64,000 nt of DNA from G965267335 sp965267335 (GTDB lineage Bacteria > Bacteroidota > Bacteroidia > Cytophagales > JAAEPT01), in assembly GCA_965267335.1 (NCBI GenBank), contig OZ253953.1, forward strand, positions 4,449,692 to 4,513,691, read 5' to 3'. Numbering within the stretch: the first letter of the stretch is position 1; each line of letters begins with the position of its first letter. Positions 7,063 to 15,429 of this stretch are shown here, piece by piece. Below the pieces are notes generated by a model that saw only the letters and a program-made list of their open reading frames with translations, had not been told where the DNA came from and searched no databases. Both the position numbers and the translations under genes were made by a program.

Positions 7063-7881
7063 ATGTTCAAGAAAAAAGTTTCGGCTCCGCAATCACGGTC
7101 GACCCTACGAAAAAAGTTGGGCAAGCAATTCTATATTCTCAAAAGAAAAATCAAGTGGTTAGCCGATGCAAAAAAATATACAACCCATCGTTCATCAAAT
7201 AAACTACCTAACATCTGCATCACGCATAGTTCCACTTTACTAAGGCCTTTGAAGGATGTAGACATGCAGCTACAGCGTAATAAGATTACCAACCTGAAAC
7301 TAGCCATTGACAAAATAGATGGCCTCCTTCTCGCGCCCGGTGAAAGATTTTCATTCTGGAAACTGGTTGGTGCCCCAACAAAATCCAAAGGCTACTTACC
7401 CGGACTAGTACTGGAAAGTGGGAAAATTAATTCCGGCTATGGTGGTGGACTTTGTCAAATGGGCAATCTCATCTACTGGATGACCTTGCACACCCCTCTT
7501 GAAGTCATTGAACGATACCGCCACAGCTTTGATGTCTTTCCTGATGTCAACAGAACACTCCCCTTTGGAAGTGGAGCCACCTTATCCTACAACTACATAG
7601 ATTTACAAATAGAAAATACATCGAATCAAACCTATCAACTGAATCTGTGGCTTGATGAAAAAAAACTCCACGGTTCCTGGAATACCGAAGCAGCACAGGA
7701 ACATCATTACCAAGTTTATGAATCCAAACACGAGATTCATAACCAGCAATGGGGTGGTTACACAAGACACAATGAAATCAGAAGAAAGATTTTCGATCAA
7801 TCTGACCAACTATTGGATGATGAGCTGATTACCGAAAACCACGCCATTATGATGTACAACCCATTCTTAGATGAGGGTTAA
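7063..7881 (+). CDS. VanW family protein
   Basis: 272 residues. The hallmark region is clear: LLLAPGERFSFWKLVG, then a Gly-rich segment ending GYGGGLCQMGNLIYW, and later IERYRHSFDVFPD. VanW proteins accompany some vancomycin-resistance clusters but are widespread in cell-envelope contexts, and their biochemical role is unsettled. The N-terminus is basic (KKKVSAPQSR...) without a signal peptide. Transcribed divergently from the VanX-like operon, with 92 bp between the two starts, so a shared promoter region is likely. Confidence 0.85.
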   Translation: MFKKKVSAPQSRSTLRKKLGKQFYILKRKIKWLADAKKYTTHRSSNKLPNICITHSSTLLRPLKDVDMQLQRNKITNLKLAIDKIDGLLLAPGERFSFWKLVGAPTKSKGYLPGLVLESGKINSGYGGGLCQMGNLIYWMTLHTPLEVIERYRHSFDVFPDVNRTLPFGSGATLSYNYIDLQIENTSNQTYQLNLWLDEKKLHGSWNTEAAQEHHYQVYESKHEIHNQQWGGYTRHNEIRRKIFDQSDQLLDDELITENHAIMMYNPFLDEG

Positions 7882-8060
7882 TAGATCATAACTTCTATAA
7901 CTAAGCGTTTTAATTGATAGGTAATAGAGGACTATGGGCAGTTACACATTAAATGACTCCGCCTGGAAACCTTTGTAAGTTTATTCGTATCTTTTCATTG
8001 ATACTATTCGTATTAGCATAGTAGCTTTTTAAAATAATTTTAACCTAAACATATTTAACA

Positions 8061-8630
8061 ATGAGTCCAGCTCTTATTGCCGCGATAGCGGTTCCCGTAC
8101 TTTTGATTATCATATGGATTTCCATCAACAACAGTCTCGTAAACAAGAAAAACCAGGTAGAAAATGCCTTTGGTAGCATTGACGTTCAGCTCAAAAAACG
8201 TACTGACCTGATTCCAAATCTTGTTGCTTCGGTTAAGGAATATATGCAACATGAAGCAGGACTGTTGACTGAAATCACAGCGTTAAGGGCTCAGGCAACC
8301 AACCCTGATCTTCCTGATGAAAAAAGGTTTGAGGCTGAAAGCCAGTTAACCAATAAATTGGGGGCTCTGAACATTGCCGTTGAGAACTACCCTGACTTGA
8401 AAGCCAATCAGAACTTTCTTCAGTTACAAGGTTCTATGAACGAGGTAGAGGAGCAAATATCAGCTTCAAGAAGGGCATACAACGCAGCTGTAACTAGCTA
8501 TAACAACGGAGTAGAAATGTTCCCTTCGAATATTATTGCTAACTCTAAGGGATACAAGAGAAAGGCAGTATTTGAAATCACGGAAGCAGAAAGACAAAAT
8601 GTTGACGTAAAAAATCTTTTCAATAGCTAA
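8061..8630 (+). CDS. LemA family protein
   Basis: 189 residues. One N-terminal membrane segment (residues 4-24) is followed by the LemA helical domain: NSLVNKKNQVENAFGSIDVQLKKR, then DLIPNLVASVKEYM and the closing NxxxYNxxVxxFP motif (SYNNGVEMFPSNIIA). LemA proteins are membrane-anchored four-helix proteins of poorly defined function, often beside TPM or DUF3137 genes. Here a DUF3137-type gene follows 13 bp downstream, consistent with an operon. Confidence 0.93.
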   Translation: MSPALIAAIAVPVLLIIIWISINNSLVNKKNQVENAFGSIDVQLKKRTDLIPNLVASVKEYMQHEAGLLTEITALRAQATNPDLPDEKRFEAESQLTNKLGALNIAVENYPDLKANQNFLQLQGSMNEVEEQISASRRAYNAAVTSYNNGVEMFPSNIIANSKGYKRKAVFEITEAERQNVDVKNLFNS

Positions 8631-8643
8631 AAACTAATTCTAC

Positions 8644-9636
8644 GTGCAGTCATTTGAAGAAATTTACACCCGGTTACAACCTCAGCTTGCCGGACTGGAA
8701 GAGCAACGCCTTGTCCAGGTACGAAAGCTGAAAAAAACTACTATGGTATTCGTAATAACGACTCTGATTTGCATCCCAGTCGCTATTGCTGATGCCTTGT
8801 ACAATGCTTTTGGCCGTTATTATCAATTCCTTCCTTCCGCAATCGCAGGAGGAATATTTTTAATAGTAGCCATCGTTTGTGCGATAAGGTCGAGTAATAT
8901 TAAAAGCAAGTTCAAGGCGGTATTCAAGACGGAGATTCTGACCAAGATCATCCATGCCATAAATCCTGATCTGAGTTATAGTCACTCAAGCTATATCGAT
9001 GAAGGCAAATTCAAGGCAAGTGATATTTTCAAACAATCAACAGACCGCTACAGTGGTGAAGATTACATATCAGGTGTTGTTGACAAAACTCAGATTGAAA
9101 TGTCGGAGCTACACTGTCAGTACCGCCAGACTTATACTGATAGCAAAGGCAACACTCAGACCAGGTACGTCACTTTCTTCAAGGGACTTTTTATGATCGC
9201 GGATTTCAACAAGAACTTCAAGGGTAAAACAGTAGTTCTTCCTGATACCATGGAAAAAACTTTTGGTTGGCTGGGCAAAAAATTCCAAAAGATGAATATG
9301 CTGCGAAATCAACTCATTAAGCTGGAAGATCCGGAATTTGAAAAGGAATTTGCCGTGTATGGCGATGACCAGGTAGAAGCACGATATATTTTGAGTACCA
9401 GTCTGATGAAACGAATTACAGACTTGAAAAAGAAGTTTGGCTGCAAGCTCTACCTGTCGTTTGTAAATAGTAGCGTAAACATTGCTATTCACTGGGGCAA
9501 GGACCTTTTCGAACCAAAAATCAAAAGAAGCCTGCTTGACTCAGAAGAAATACAGGTTTTTTATGAAGAGCTGAACCTCTGTTTGGGGATTGTCGAAGAT
9601 TTGAATCTGAATACGAGAATCTGGACGAAGCAGTAG
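8644..9636 (+). CDS. DUF3137 domain membrane protein
   Basis: 330 residues from a GTG start. Two adjacent membrane segments (about 33-52 and 63-83) precede a soluble domain with the usual DUF3137 layout: a conserved SxxxYSGEDYISG segment, a YRQTYTDSKGNTQTRYVTFFKGLF strand pair, and a late region with RITDLKKKFGCKLYLSF and a VNIAIHW strand. DUF3137 genes typically pair with lemA, as here. Function unknown; the pairing suggests a joint role at the inner membrane. Confidence 0.85.
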   Translation: MQSFEEIYTRLQPQLAGLEEQRLVQVRKLKKTTMVFVITTLICIPVAIADALYNAFGRYYQFLPSAIAGGIFLIVAIVCAIRSSNIKSKFKAVFKTEILTKIIHAINPDLSYSHSSYIDEGKFKASDIFKQSTDRYSGEDYISGVVDKTQIEMSELHCQYRQTYTDSKGNTQTRYVTFFKGLFMIADFNKNFKGKTVVLPDTMEKTFGWLGKKFQKMNMLRNQLIKLEDPEFEKEFAVYGDDQVEARYILSTSLMKRITDLKKKFGCKLYLSFVNSSVNIAIHWGKDLFEPKIKRSLLDSEEIQVFYEELNLCLGIVEDLNLNTRIWTKQ

Positions 9637-9646
9637 TAGAAAAAAT

Positions 9647-9732
9647 AAAGTCTAAATGCTAAACCGTTAAATATTAAAGTAAATAAGAGCTCACTTTAGT
9701 ATTTAACCTTTAAAATTTAACATTTAGACTTT
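9647..9732. terminator. long imperfect inverted repeat between convergent genes
   Basis: AAAGTCTAAATG (9647-9658) is the exact reverse complement of CATTTAGACTTT (9721-9732). The interior also pairs partly (GTTAAATATTAAAGT against ACTTTAGTATTTAAC). It lies between the convergent DUF3137 and SlyD-type genes and probably works as a bidirectional terminator. It is AT-rich and longer than usual. Confidence 0.6.
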
Positions 9733-9739
9733 CTAGTAC

Positions 9740-10243
9740 TTAGTGCTGATGGCCTCCAGGACCATGTGCATGACCATGGTCAAGTTCATCTGAAGTTGCT
9801 TCTCTTACTTCAAGAACTTCACCTGTGAAGTGTAAATCGCGGCCTGCCATTGGGTGGTTAAAATCTATCTTGATCGTTTCATCACCGATCTCAAGAACCA
9901 TACCTTGCATTTGGTTCCCTTTGTTATCCTGCATTGGAACGTAGTTCCCAACAATTACAAAATCAGCCAATTTTCCATCAACAAGGAAAATGTCTTTAGG
10001 AAGGTCAACAATTGCTTCTTTCTCAACTGGTCCGTATGCATCATCGCTCGGAACACCGAATTCGAAATTGTCTCCCACTTTCTTGCCCTGAAGATTCTCT
10101 TCAAACTTTGGAAGGAGCTGTCCTACACCGAATAAAAAAACGAACGGCTGATCGCTTTTTACTTCCTGTACTACATCTCCCTCAGCGTTATCTTCCTTGA
10201 GCTTATATGTTATACTTACTACTTTCTTTTCTTCTATTACCAT
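9740..10243 (-). CDS. slyD: FKBP-type peptidyl-prolyl isomerase, SlyD-like
   Basis: 167 residues from the ATG at 10241-10243 (MVIEEKKVVSITYKL), preferred over upstream starts because FKBP/SlyD proteins begin here. The FKBP core shows QPFVFLFGVGQLLPKFEENLQGKKVGD, an inserted-flap (IF) chaperone segment around residues 75-125, and NHPMAGRDLHFTGEVLEV. The tail is His-rich (DHGHAHGPGGHQH), as in metal-binding SlyD. Cytoplasmic folding helper, possibly with nickel handling. Convergent with DUF3137 and divergent from the AraC regulator. Confidence 0.92.
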   Translation of the reverse strand: MVIEEKKVVSITYKLKEDNAEGDVVQEVKSDQPFVFLFGVGQLLPKFEENLQGKKVGDNFEFGVPSDDAYGPVEKEAIVDLPKDIFLVDGKLADFVIVGNYVPMQDNKGNQMQGMVLEIGDETIKIDFNHPMAGRDLHFTGEVLEVREATSDELDHGHAHGPGGHQH

Positions 10244-10336
10244 AATAATTACTGTTATCATTCGAAGTTCGGGATATATGATTGGAATTCCCAATCTCAT
10301 GGACCCAAATCCAAAATTTCCGTATATTATATTAAA

Positions 10337-11257
10337 ATGGCTCTTCCTCAGGCAAATATCGTTTCCAATGAATTCATTGAAATCAACCGTCTAAAAAACC
10401 TGATAAAACAACTTGAAGAAGAAGGGCAAGGTTGGCCCAATGTCATCCTCAATGTAAAAACGGATTGCAACTACCGACCGGATGTCAAAGGTCCGTTGTC
10501 ATTATTTATGAATGTAAATGGTGCTACGCACTGTGAGGTAAATGGGCATCGTGTGCGTGTCGACAGCCAAAACTATTTCCTAACCAACAGTCAGGAAACT
10601 TACACTCTTGATATTGGCAATCAAGGTCCTATTGAAACATTCAACATCCATTTTGGTGATGCCTTCTCTGAGAGTATCCTCAAAGGGTTAGCTCAAAATC
10701 GCCTCACCGACCTCGACTCACCGGACAAGGAAGGTGCAATCCCCCGGTTTTTCTCGCGTCTCTACCAAAAAGACCATCAGCTGGAACATATGATAATGGA
10801 CATTTATCATTCACAGCATATACTGAGCAATGATGAACTCCTTCTTGAAGAAAAGCTGGCAGATATTTTGGCTTACTTAATTCATCAACATAACAATGAG
10901 GTCATGAAATTGACCACCCTCTCTTCGGAAAAAATTTCAACCCGTGAGGAGACCTACAAAAGAATATCCAGATCAGTCGATTACATTCATAGTCACTATG
11001 AGGAAAACATTAAACTGGAAACATTGGCTCAAATAGCTTGTATGTCGAGATATCACTTCCTGCGATCCTTTAAGGAGGTAATGAAACTTTCTCCCCATCA
11101 ATACATTATCAGGTTACAGCTCAACAGAGCAAAACAACTACTGAAAACACAAAAAGACATTTCCAGTGTGGCTTATCAAGTAGGGTTTAATGACTTGAGT
11201 TCATTCAGCCGGTCATTCAAAAAGTTTACCGGGGTGAGCCCAAGTAGGTTTGTTTAA
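10337..11257 (+). CDS. AraC family transcriptional regulator
   Basis: 306 residues. The N-terminal ~150 residues form a cupin-like sensing half. The C-terminal ~100 residues carry the double helix-turn-helix: ENIKLETLAQIACMSRYHFLRSFK and DISSVAYQVGFNDLSSFSRSFKKFTGVSPSRFV, the latter the AraC signature. No effector can be predicted. The next gene on the same strand (11407-12138), a membrane protein, is the obvious candidate target. Confidence 0.93.
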   Translation: MALPQANIVSNEFIEINRLKNLIKQLEEEGQGWPNVILNVKTDCNYRPDVKGPLSLFMNVNGATHCEVNGHRVRVDSQNYFLTNSQETYTLDIGNQGPIETFNIHFGDAFSESILKGLAQNRLTDLDSPDKEGAIPRFFSRLYQKDHQLEHMIMDIYHSQHILSNDELLLEEKLADILAYLIHQHNNEVMKLTTLSSEKISTREETYKRISRSVDYIHSHYEENIKLETLAQIACMSRYHFLRSFKEVMKLSPHQYIIRLQLNRAKQLLKTQKDISSVAYQVGFNDLSSFSRSFKKFTGVSPSRFV

Positions 11258-11406
11258 GAAAACAGTCATCCCACTCTCCACTTAATTCCACATATTGTTA
11301 TCTCTTAGAACTATCCTAAAGCTCTTACCCCCAACAACTTCTCGAATTAGCAATTTTTGTCAAATCATTTTTCCTGGTCTGAATTATCTTTAGGTAAACA
11401 AAACTA

Positions 11407-12138
11407 ATGCCTATGTTTCCCTCATATATCAACATCATGTTTGTCGGTCTACTGATTACTTTAGTAGTCCTCATCCTTTTTGCCCTTAATTATGCCCACA
11501 AGAAAATCGGCACACCTTCAGGCAAACGAGTGAAAATCGTGGGGCTCACTTTGTTAGGGATTATTGTTTTTCTTGGAATTCAGGGAGTACTGGCAAGCAC
11601 TGGTTTTTTCGCAAAGTTTGATACGCTACCACCAAGAGTTTTCATGCTACCGGTCTCCTGCTTCATAATTATCACTATTGTTGCGACCAGGAAAAGTACT
11701 TCAAAATTATTAGCGGCCATTCCTGAAACCTGGCTGATCTATGTTCAGTCGTTCAGAATTATCATGGAGATTATTCTTTGGAGACTGTTTGTTGAGGCGA
11801 TCATCCCTATTCAAATGACTTTTGAAGGATATAACTATGACATTCTTTCAGGCATCATTCCTCCTCTCATTGCCTTTATGGTAATTAAGAAAAATGTTCT
11901 TTCAAGAGGCTGGCTGATTTTTGCCAATGTATTTGGCTTGGCATTGGTAACAATAATTTTCGTCATCGCTGTGTTATCTGCCCCGGTACCCTTTCGCCAG
12001 TTTATGAATGAGCCAGCAAACACCATGGTGGCTTATTTACCTTACATATGGTTACCCGGCTTTGTAGCACCTGCCGCTTATTTCTTTCACATACTTTCAT
12101 TGAAGCAGATATTAATTAATAAGAAGAACAAGACTTGA
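11407..12138 (+). CDS. seven-segment membrane protein, unknown function
   Basis: 243 residues with about seven hydrophobic segments; starts MPMFPSYINIMFVGLLITL. Nothing catalytic is visible. The sequence ALPETWLIYVQSFRIIMEIILW-like stretch (residues ~100-120) and the polar loops are of a type seen in small uncharacterised Bacteroidota membrane proteins that neighbour AraC regulators. It lies 149 bp downstream of the AraC gene, with a TATCTTTA element about 15 bp before the start, so it probably has its own promoter. Confidence 0.6.
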   Translation: MPMFPSYINIMFVGLLITLVVLILFALNYAHKKIGTPSGKRVKIVGLTLLGIIVFLGIQGVLASTGFFAKFDTLPPRVFMLPVSCFIIITIVATRKSTSKLLAAIPETWLIYVQSFRIIMEIILWRLFVEAIIPIQMTFEGYNYDILSGIIPPLIAFMVIKKNVLSRGWLIFANVFGLALVTIIFVIAVLSAPVPFRQFMNEPANTMVAYLPYIWLPGFVAPAAYFFHILSLKQILINKKNKT

Positions 12139-12150
12139 TGCCATCTTTCG

Positions 12151-12181
12151 TTGTTGCTTATTGACGAAAAAGATAACTTCG
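12151..12181 (+). promoter_or_regulatory. Bacteroidota-type promoter for the glutaminyl cyclase gene
   Basis: TTG at 12151-12153 and TAACTTCG at 12174-12181 are separated by 20 nt. They fit the Bacteroidota sigma factor pattern of a -33 TTG and a -7 TAnnTTTG with one mismatch. The start codon at 12198 lies about 17 nt beyond. Confidence 0.5.
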
Positions 12182-12197
12182 TATCAAATTTGTGACA

Positions 12198-13256
12198 ATG
12201 AAGATTCTCAGCACTACCTATAAATTTTTTCTGATTTGCTTTTGCTTTGCTCTGATTAGTTGTGAAAGCACCGAAGAAGGGCCTGCATCAAAAATAGGCC
12301 CCAACACCTCCAAGACCATCGTATCCGGAGAGGCTGCAACCATTGAAATACTGCACACAAACCCGGAAATCAAGGTCAAAGAGGTTTCAATTACATTATC
12401 AGGAGAAGAAATTCATAAGGGATCCGAACTTCCCCTCAACTTTACCTGGAATTCTGACGGAGAAAGAATAGGACGAAGAACGTTTCACATACGAATTGAC
12501 TATGAAGATGGTAGCCGGCAGGTACATAAACCTTCTATTACCATTCACTCTGATATCAAACCAAAATACTATTCCTACAAAATAATCAATGAATACCCCC
12601 ATGATATTAATGCTTATACCCAGGGCCTATTCATCCACAATGGCCAGCTATATGAAGGCACCGGCCAGTATGGGGAGTCAAATATTAGAAAAGTAGATTT
12701 AGAAACAGGTGAGATTATTTATCAGAAAAACCTGTCATCACAATACTTCGGTGAAGGAATAGCTTTTTTTGATGATAAGTTTTATCAGCTCTCATGGAGA
12801 TCAAGGAAGGGCTGGATTTATGAAACGGATAGTTTCAAACTAGTCAAAGAATTCACATACCCGGTTGAAGGTTGGGGACTCACAGCCACCGACACTTGTT
12901 TACTCTTGAGTGATGGTTCTAACTCTATTTATTATTTGAACCCTGAAACGATGTCAAAGATTGGTAAAGTTGAAGTCTATGCTGGAGATAAGGCCGTGAG
13001 CAATCTCAATGAACTAGAATTAATCAACGGAAAACTATATGCCAATGTGTGGCAAACCGACCAAATAATGATCATTGACCCGGCCACCGGAAAGGTAACA
13101 GGAATCATCGACCTGACAGACCTATATGCTGAACATGATGCTACTGACAGCGTACTCAACGGCATCGCTTGGGATGCTGAAGAAGAAAAACTTTATGTTA
13201 CTGGCAAACTCTGGGGAAAGCTGTTTGAGATTGAGTTGATCGAAAAAAAGGAATAA
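12198..13256 (+). CDS. glutaminyl-peptide cyclotransferase (plant-type, beta-propeller), lipoprotein
   Basis: 352 residues from the ATG at 12198, preferred to the GTG six bases upstream. SPII signal: FFLICFCFALISC. A ~100-residue Ig-like N-terminal part is followed by the glutamine cyclotransferase propeller: NEYPHDINAYTQGLFIHN, YEGTGQYGESNIRKVDL, FGEGIAFFDDKFYQLSW, LNELELINGKLYANVWQTD and LNGIAWDAEEEKLYVTGKLW. The enzyme converts N-terminal Gln to pyroglutamate. In Bacteroidota this fits protein export, where cleaved periplasmic or T9SS products often expose Gln. Acts on the periplasmic or outer face. Confidence 0.9.
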   Translation: MKILSTTYKFFLICFCFALISCESTEEGPASKIGPNTSKTIVSGEAATIEILHTNPEIKVKEVSITLSGEEIHKGSELPLNFTWNSDGERIGRRTFHIRIDYEDGSRQVHKPSITIHSDIKPKYYSYKIINEYPHDINAYTQGLFIHNGQLYEGTGQYGESNIRKVDLETGEIIYQKNLSSQYFGEGIAFFDDKFYQLSWRSRKGWIYETDSFKLVKEFTYPVEGWGLTATDTCLLLSDGSNSIYYLNPETMSKIGKVEVYAGDKAVSNLNELELINGKLYANVWQTDQIMIIDPATGKVTGIIDLTDLYAEHDATDSVLNGIAWDAEEEKLYVTGKLWGKLFEIELIEKKE

Positions 13257-13280
13257 CTTATTTTAATGCGAATTGAAAAT

Positions 13281-13480
13281 TCCCCTCTTGGGAGGACAAT
13301 GTTGTTAAGTTAAGCTGTTAGTAACCTAATCTTGGCATTTCGAGCGCAGGTAGACCCGCCTGCCGGACGGGTAGGAATCTCGCAAAGCGATAGCTCCGGA
13401 AGATTTCTCTTTGCACTACATTCTGTTCGAAATGTCGAATTTAGCCTAACTTAATAACATCTCTCAGGAGGAGATTCATG
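13281..13480. repeat. MITE-like palindromic repeat element
   Basis: A non-coding element of about 200 bp with imperfect long terminal inverted repeats. ATGTTGTTAAGTTAAGCT (13299-13316) is matched by the reverse complement of AGCCTAACTTAATAACAT (13443-13460); CATTTCGA (13337-13344) is matched by TCGAAATG (13427-13434). The outer ends hold CCTCTTGGGAGG and CTCAGGAGGAG mini-palindromes. The centre contains a GC-rich hairpin, GACCCGCCTGCCGGACGGGT (13353-13372). No ORF. This looks like a dispersed intergenic repeat or miniature transposon rather than a gene-specific signal. Confidence 0.6.
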
Positions 13481-13521
13481 GATTTATTCTATCGAAATTT
13501 GATAAAACAGAATCTGATATT

Positions 13522-13926
13522 ATGCCCGCAGGTTATTCAGGAACACCATTAGCTAAAAAACTGGGTTTTAAATCCTCTCATCGGATTAAGCTATTCAATG
13601 CACCGGAACATTATTGGACTTTGTTTGAAGAATTGCCGGAAGATATTTATGTTGATGAATATGATTCCGAACTGGATGTAATTCACTATTTCACTCAGTC
13701 GAAAACAAACCTAGAAAGGGACATATTAATGCTCAAGGACTCAATTAAAAAAAGTGGCATGATATGGGTGAGCTGGCCAAAAGGGAAATCAAAGTTGGAA
13801 AAAGACCTTAACGAAAACGATGTTCGTGACATCATACTTCGTGCTGGGTTGGTAGATGTAAAAGTCGCTGCAATAGATGAAGACTGGAGTGGACTGAAGA
13901 TTATGTGGCGCAAAAAAGACAGATGA
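13522..13926 (+). CDS. DUF3052 family protein
   Basis: 134 residues. It begins MPAGYSGTPLAKKLGFKSSHRI, the diagnostic start of DUF3052 proteins, and contains a GMIWVSWPKGKSK segment in the middle and a late LVDVKVAAIDEDWSGLKIMW segment. A small cytoplasmic alpha/beta protein of unknown biochemical function. The stop codon overlaps the next ATG (ATGA), so the two are translated as a pair. Confidence 0.85.
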   Translation: MPAGYSGTPLAKKLGFKSSHRIKLFNAPEHYWTLFEELPEDIYVDEYDSELDVIHYFTQSKTNLERDILMLKDSIKKSGMIWVSWPKGKSKLEKDLNENDVRDIILRAGLVDVKVAAIDEDWSGLKIMWRKKDR

Positions 13927-14513
13927 AAAATTTAAGTTATATACTATTCACATTGCTTATCACTTCCTGTGTCCCAGGCAAGAAAATCAAAGGAGGAGCA
14001 TCATTAGGTTATGATGCCTCTAATTCGAATATCACCGTCAACGGTCAAGACAAGCTCATCCATAAGTCAGGAGATATGGTCAAGGCCGAATTTCTTGAAG
14101 AGCTAACATCAAGCCTGGATTATCATAACATATCAGTCAATGAAATAGATAGTGATTTTACATTGCTCATCACTTCCATAGAATATATAGAATCAAGTCA
14201 TATTGAAACCGTCAATGACGTAAGTTCTCCTGATAATGGCACCAGCTTTACCTTATACGAACTCAGTTTCACGGCAAGCTTTGAGCTATGGCAAAACAGA
14301 ACACTCATCGAATCCTGGACAGACTACACCAACGCAGAAGATGATCTAACAAGTAACAGAAGCTTTTGGCAATCAATATTTGGAGCCAACAAAAACTCTG
14401 ATCAATACCGGGTAAAAGAAGTCAATTGGGACAAGGCATTGAACAAATCGGCCCGACAAACCGGCAGGAAAATTTCAAGGTTAGTTCACCGGCATAGGAA
14501 GCGGAAAAAATAG
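13923..14513 (+). CDS. lipoprotein of unknown function
   Basis: 196 residues from ATG 13923 (MKNLSYILFTLLITSC, SPII lipobox); an upstream in-frame ATG would bury the signal. The body has a strand-rich region with FTLLITSIEYIESSHIE and a TASFELWQNRTLIESW motif, and ends in a very basic tail (HRHRKRKK). The layout resembles small periplasmic lipoproteins that dock to the envelope, but no family is recognised. ATGA overlap with the DUF3052 gene. Confidence 0.6.
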   Translation: MKNLSYILFTLLITSCVPGKKIKGGASLGYDASNSNITVNGQDKLIHKSGDMVKAEFLEELTSSLDYHNISVNEIDSDFTLLITSIEYIESSHIETVNDVSSPDNGTSFTLYELSFTASFELWQNRTLIESWTDYTNAEDDLTSNRSFWQSIFGANKNSDQYRVKEVNWDKALNKSARQTGRKISRLVHRHRKRKK

Positions 14514-14829
14514 AATTAGAAAGCCTGAATCAACTATCTGAAACTACCATTTTGACTGTAGGGAGAAACCTGTTAATTAGTATAACATCATTTCGCCAGT
14601 CAGGGATCTGACAGGGAGTTCTTATAAGCCAGTGTATAGAATACCTGAAACCCCTTTGACTAAAGCTCTAATTTCACAAAAGAACATCTGGGTCTCGTGC
14701 TAATGATCACCTGATTTTTTTTTGTAAAAAACATTTAAATCGTTTCCCGCAGAAAACAATTATTGTGATATATCAATATGGTCTTAGAATCGCTACGCTA
14801 ATCCTAAGACCAGCGGAGTTCTTGGTGGA
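14514..14829. other. 316-bp gene-free gap with a terminator-like hairpin
   Basis: No convincing coding sequence, tRNA or other RNA gene. Near the right end GGTCTTAG (14780-14787) pairs with CTAAGACC (14804-14811) around a partly self-complementary interior (ATCGC..GCTAAT), between the convergent lipoprotein and coaE genes. It is probably a terminator. An oligo-T run at about 14716-14724 may terminate plus-strand transcripts. Confidence 0.45.
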
Positions 14830-15429
14830 TCACTTTGACTTTAACATTTCCACTACCTCCAAGACCTGAGGTATCACCATCTGCTTATCATCATTGACAA
14901 TCACAAAATCCGCTACTGCCGTCTTTTGTGATTCGGGGAGCTGCTTGGCAATTATGTCCTTTACATCACTTTCAGTACGATGTGCATCTCTGGACACTAC
15001 TCTTTTGATACGAAGTTCTTCCGGAGCCGAAACGACAATAAGCTTATCTAACTCTTTATAGGATTCTGTTTCTACCAATAGAGCTGCTTCTTTAATTAAA
15101 ATGGATTGTCCTTCGTTTTGCTCTACCCATCTTTTAAAGTCACGCGTTACTGCCGGGTGAACGAGTGAGTTCAATACCGTCAATTTTTTCTCATTCTGAA
15201 AGACTTGGGAACCCAGCTTTTTGCGATCCAGCTTCCCTCCACTATATACACCCCCAAAATTTGCCGTAATTTGGTCAACTAACTCCTCATCTTCTTCCAT
15301 GAGTTTTCTGGCTCTGGAGTCAGAGTCATAGGATAATATTCCCAGCTGATTAAAGATTTTACAGACGATACTCTTACCTGAGCCTATTCCACCTGTGATG
15401 CCGACAAGTAATATATTATTCGTAGCCAA
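14830..15429 (-). CDS. coaE: dephospho-CoA kinase
   Basis: 199 residues from a TTG start that overlaps the end of the ybbR-like gene by 14 bp. P-loop GITGGIGSGKS at residues 10-20; YDSDSRAR (substrate Asp), LVHPAVTRDF, and a KEAALLVET lid region. Catalyses the last step of coenzyme A synthesis, 3'-phosphorylation of dephospho-CoA. Last gene of the nusB-to-coaE minus-strand cluster. Confidence 0.96.
   Translation of the reverse strand: MATNNILLVGITGGIGSGKSIVCKIFNQLGILSYDSDSRARKLMEEDEELVDQITANFGGVYSGGKLDRKKLGSQVFQNEKKLTVLNSLVHPAVTRDFKRWVEQNEGQSILIKEAALLVETESYKELDKLIVVSAPEELRIKRVVSRDAHRTESDVKDIIAKQLPESQKTAVADFVIVNDDKQMVIPQVLEVVEMLKSK

Noticed and set aside
6369..7202. Long plus-strand reading frame (277 codons) antisense to the lipoprotein gene and entering the VanW gene
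   Set aside because: Ser/Thr/Ile-rich composition typical of an antisense frame. It overlaps two well-supported genes on opposite strands with signal peptide and VanW motifs.
2705..7881. Vancomycin-resistance operon
   Set aside because: Only VanX-like and VanW-like members are present; there is no VanA/B-type ligase, VanH or VanRS. The VanX domain is part of a lipoprotein.
13281..13480. Full transposon
   Set aside because: The element has inverted repeats but no room for a transposase, so it is called MITE-like only.
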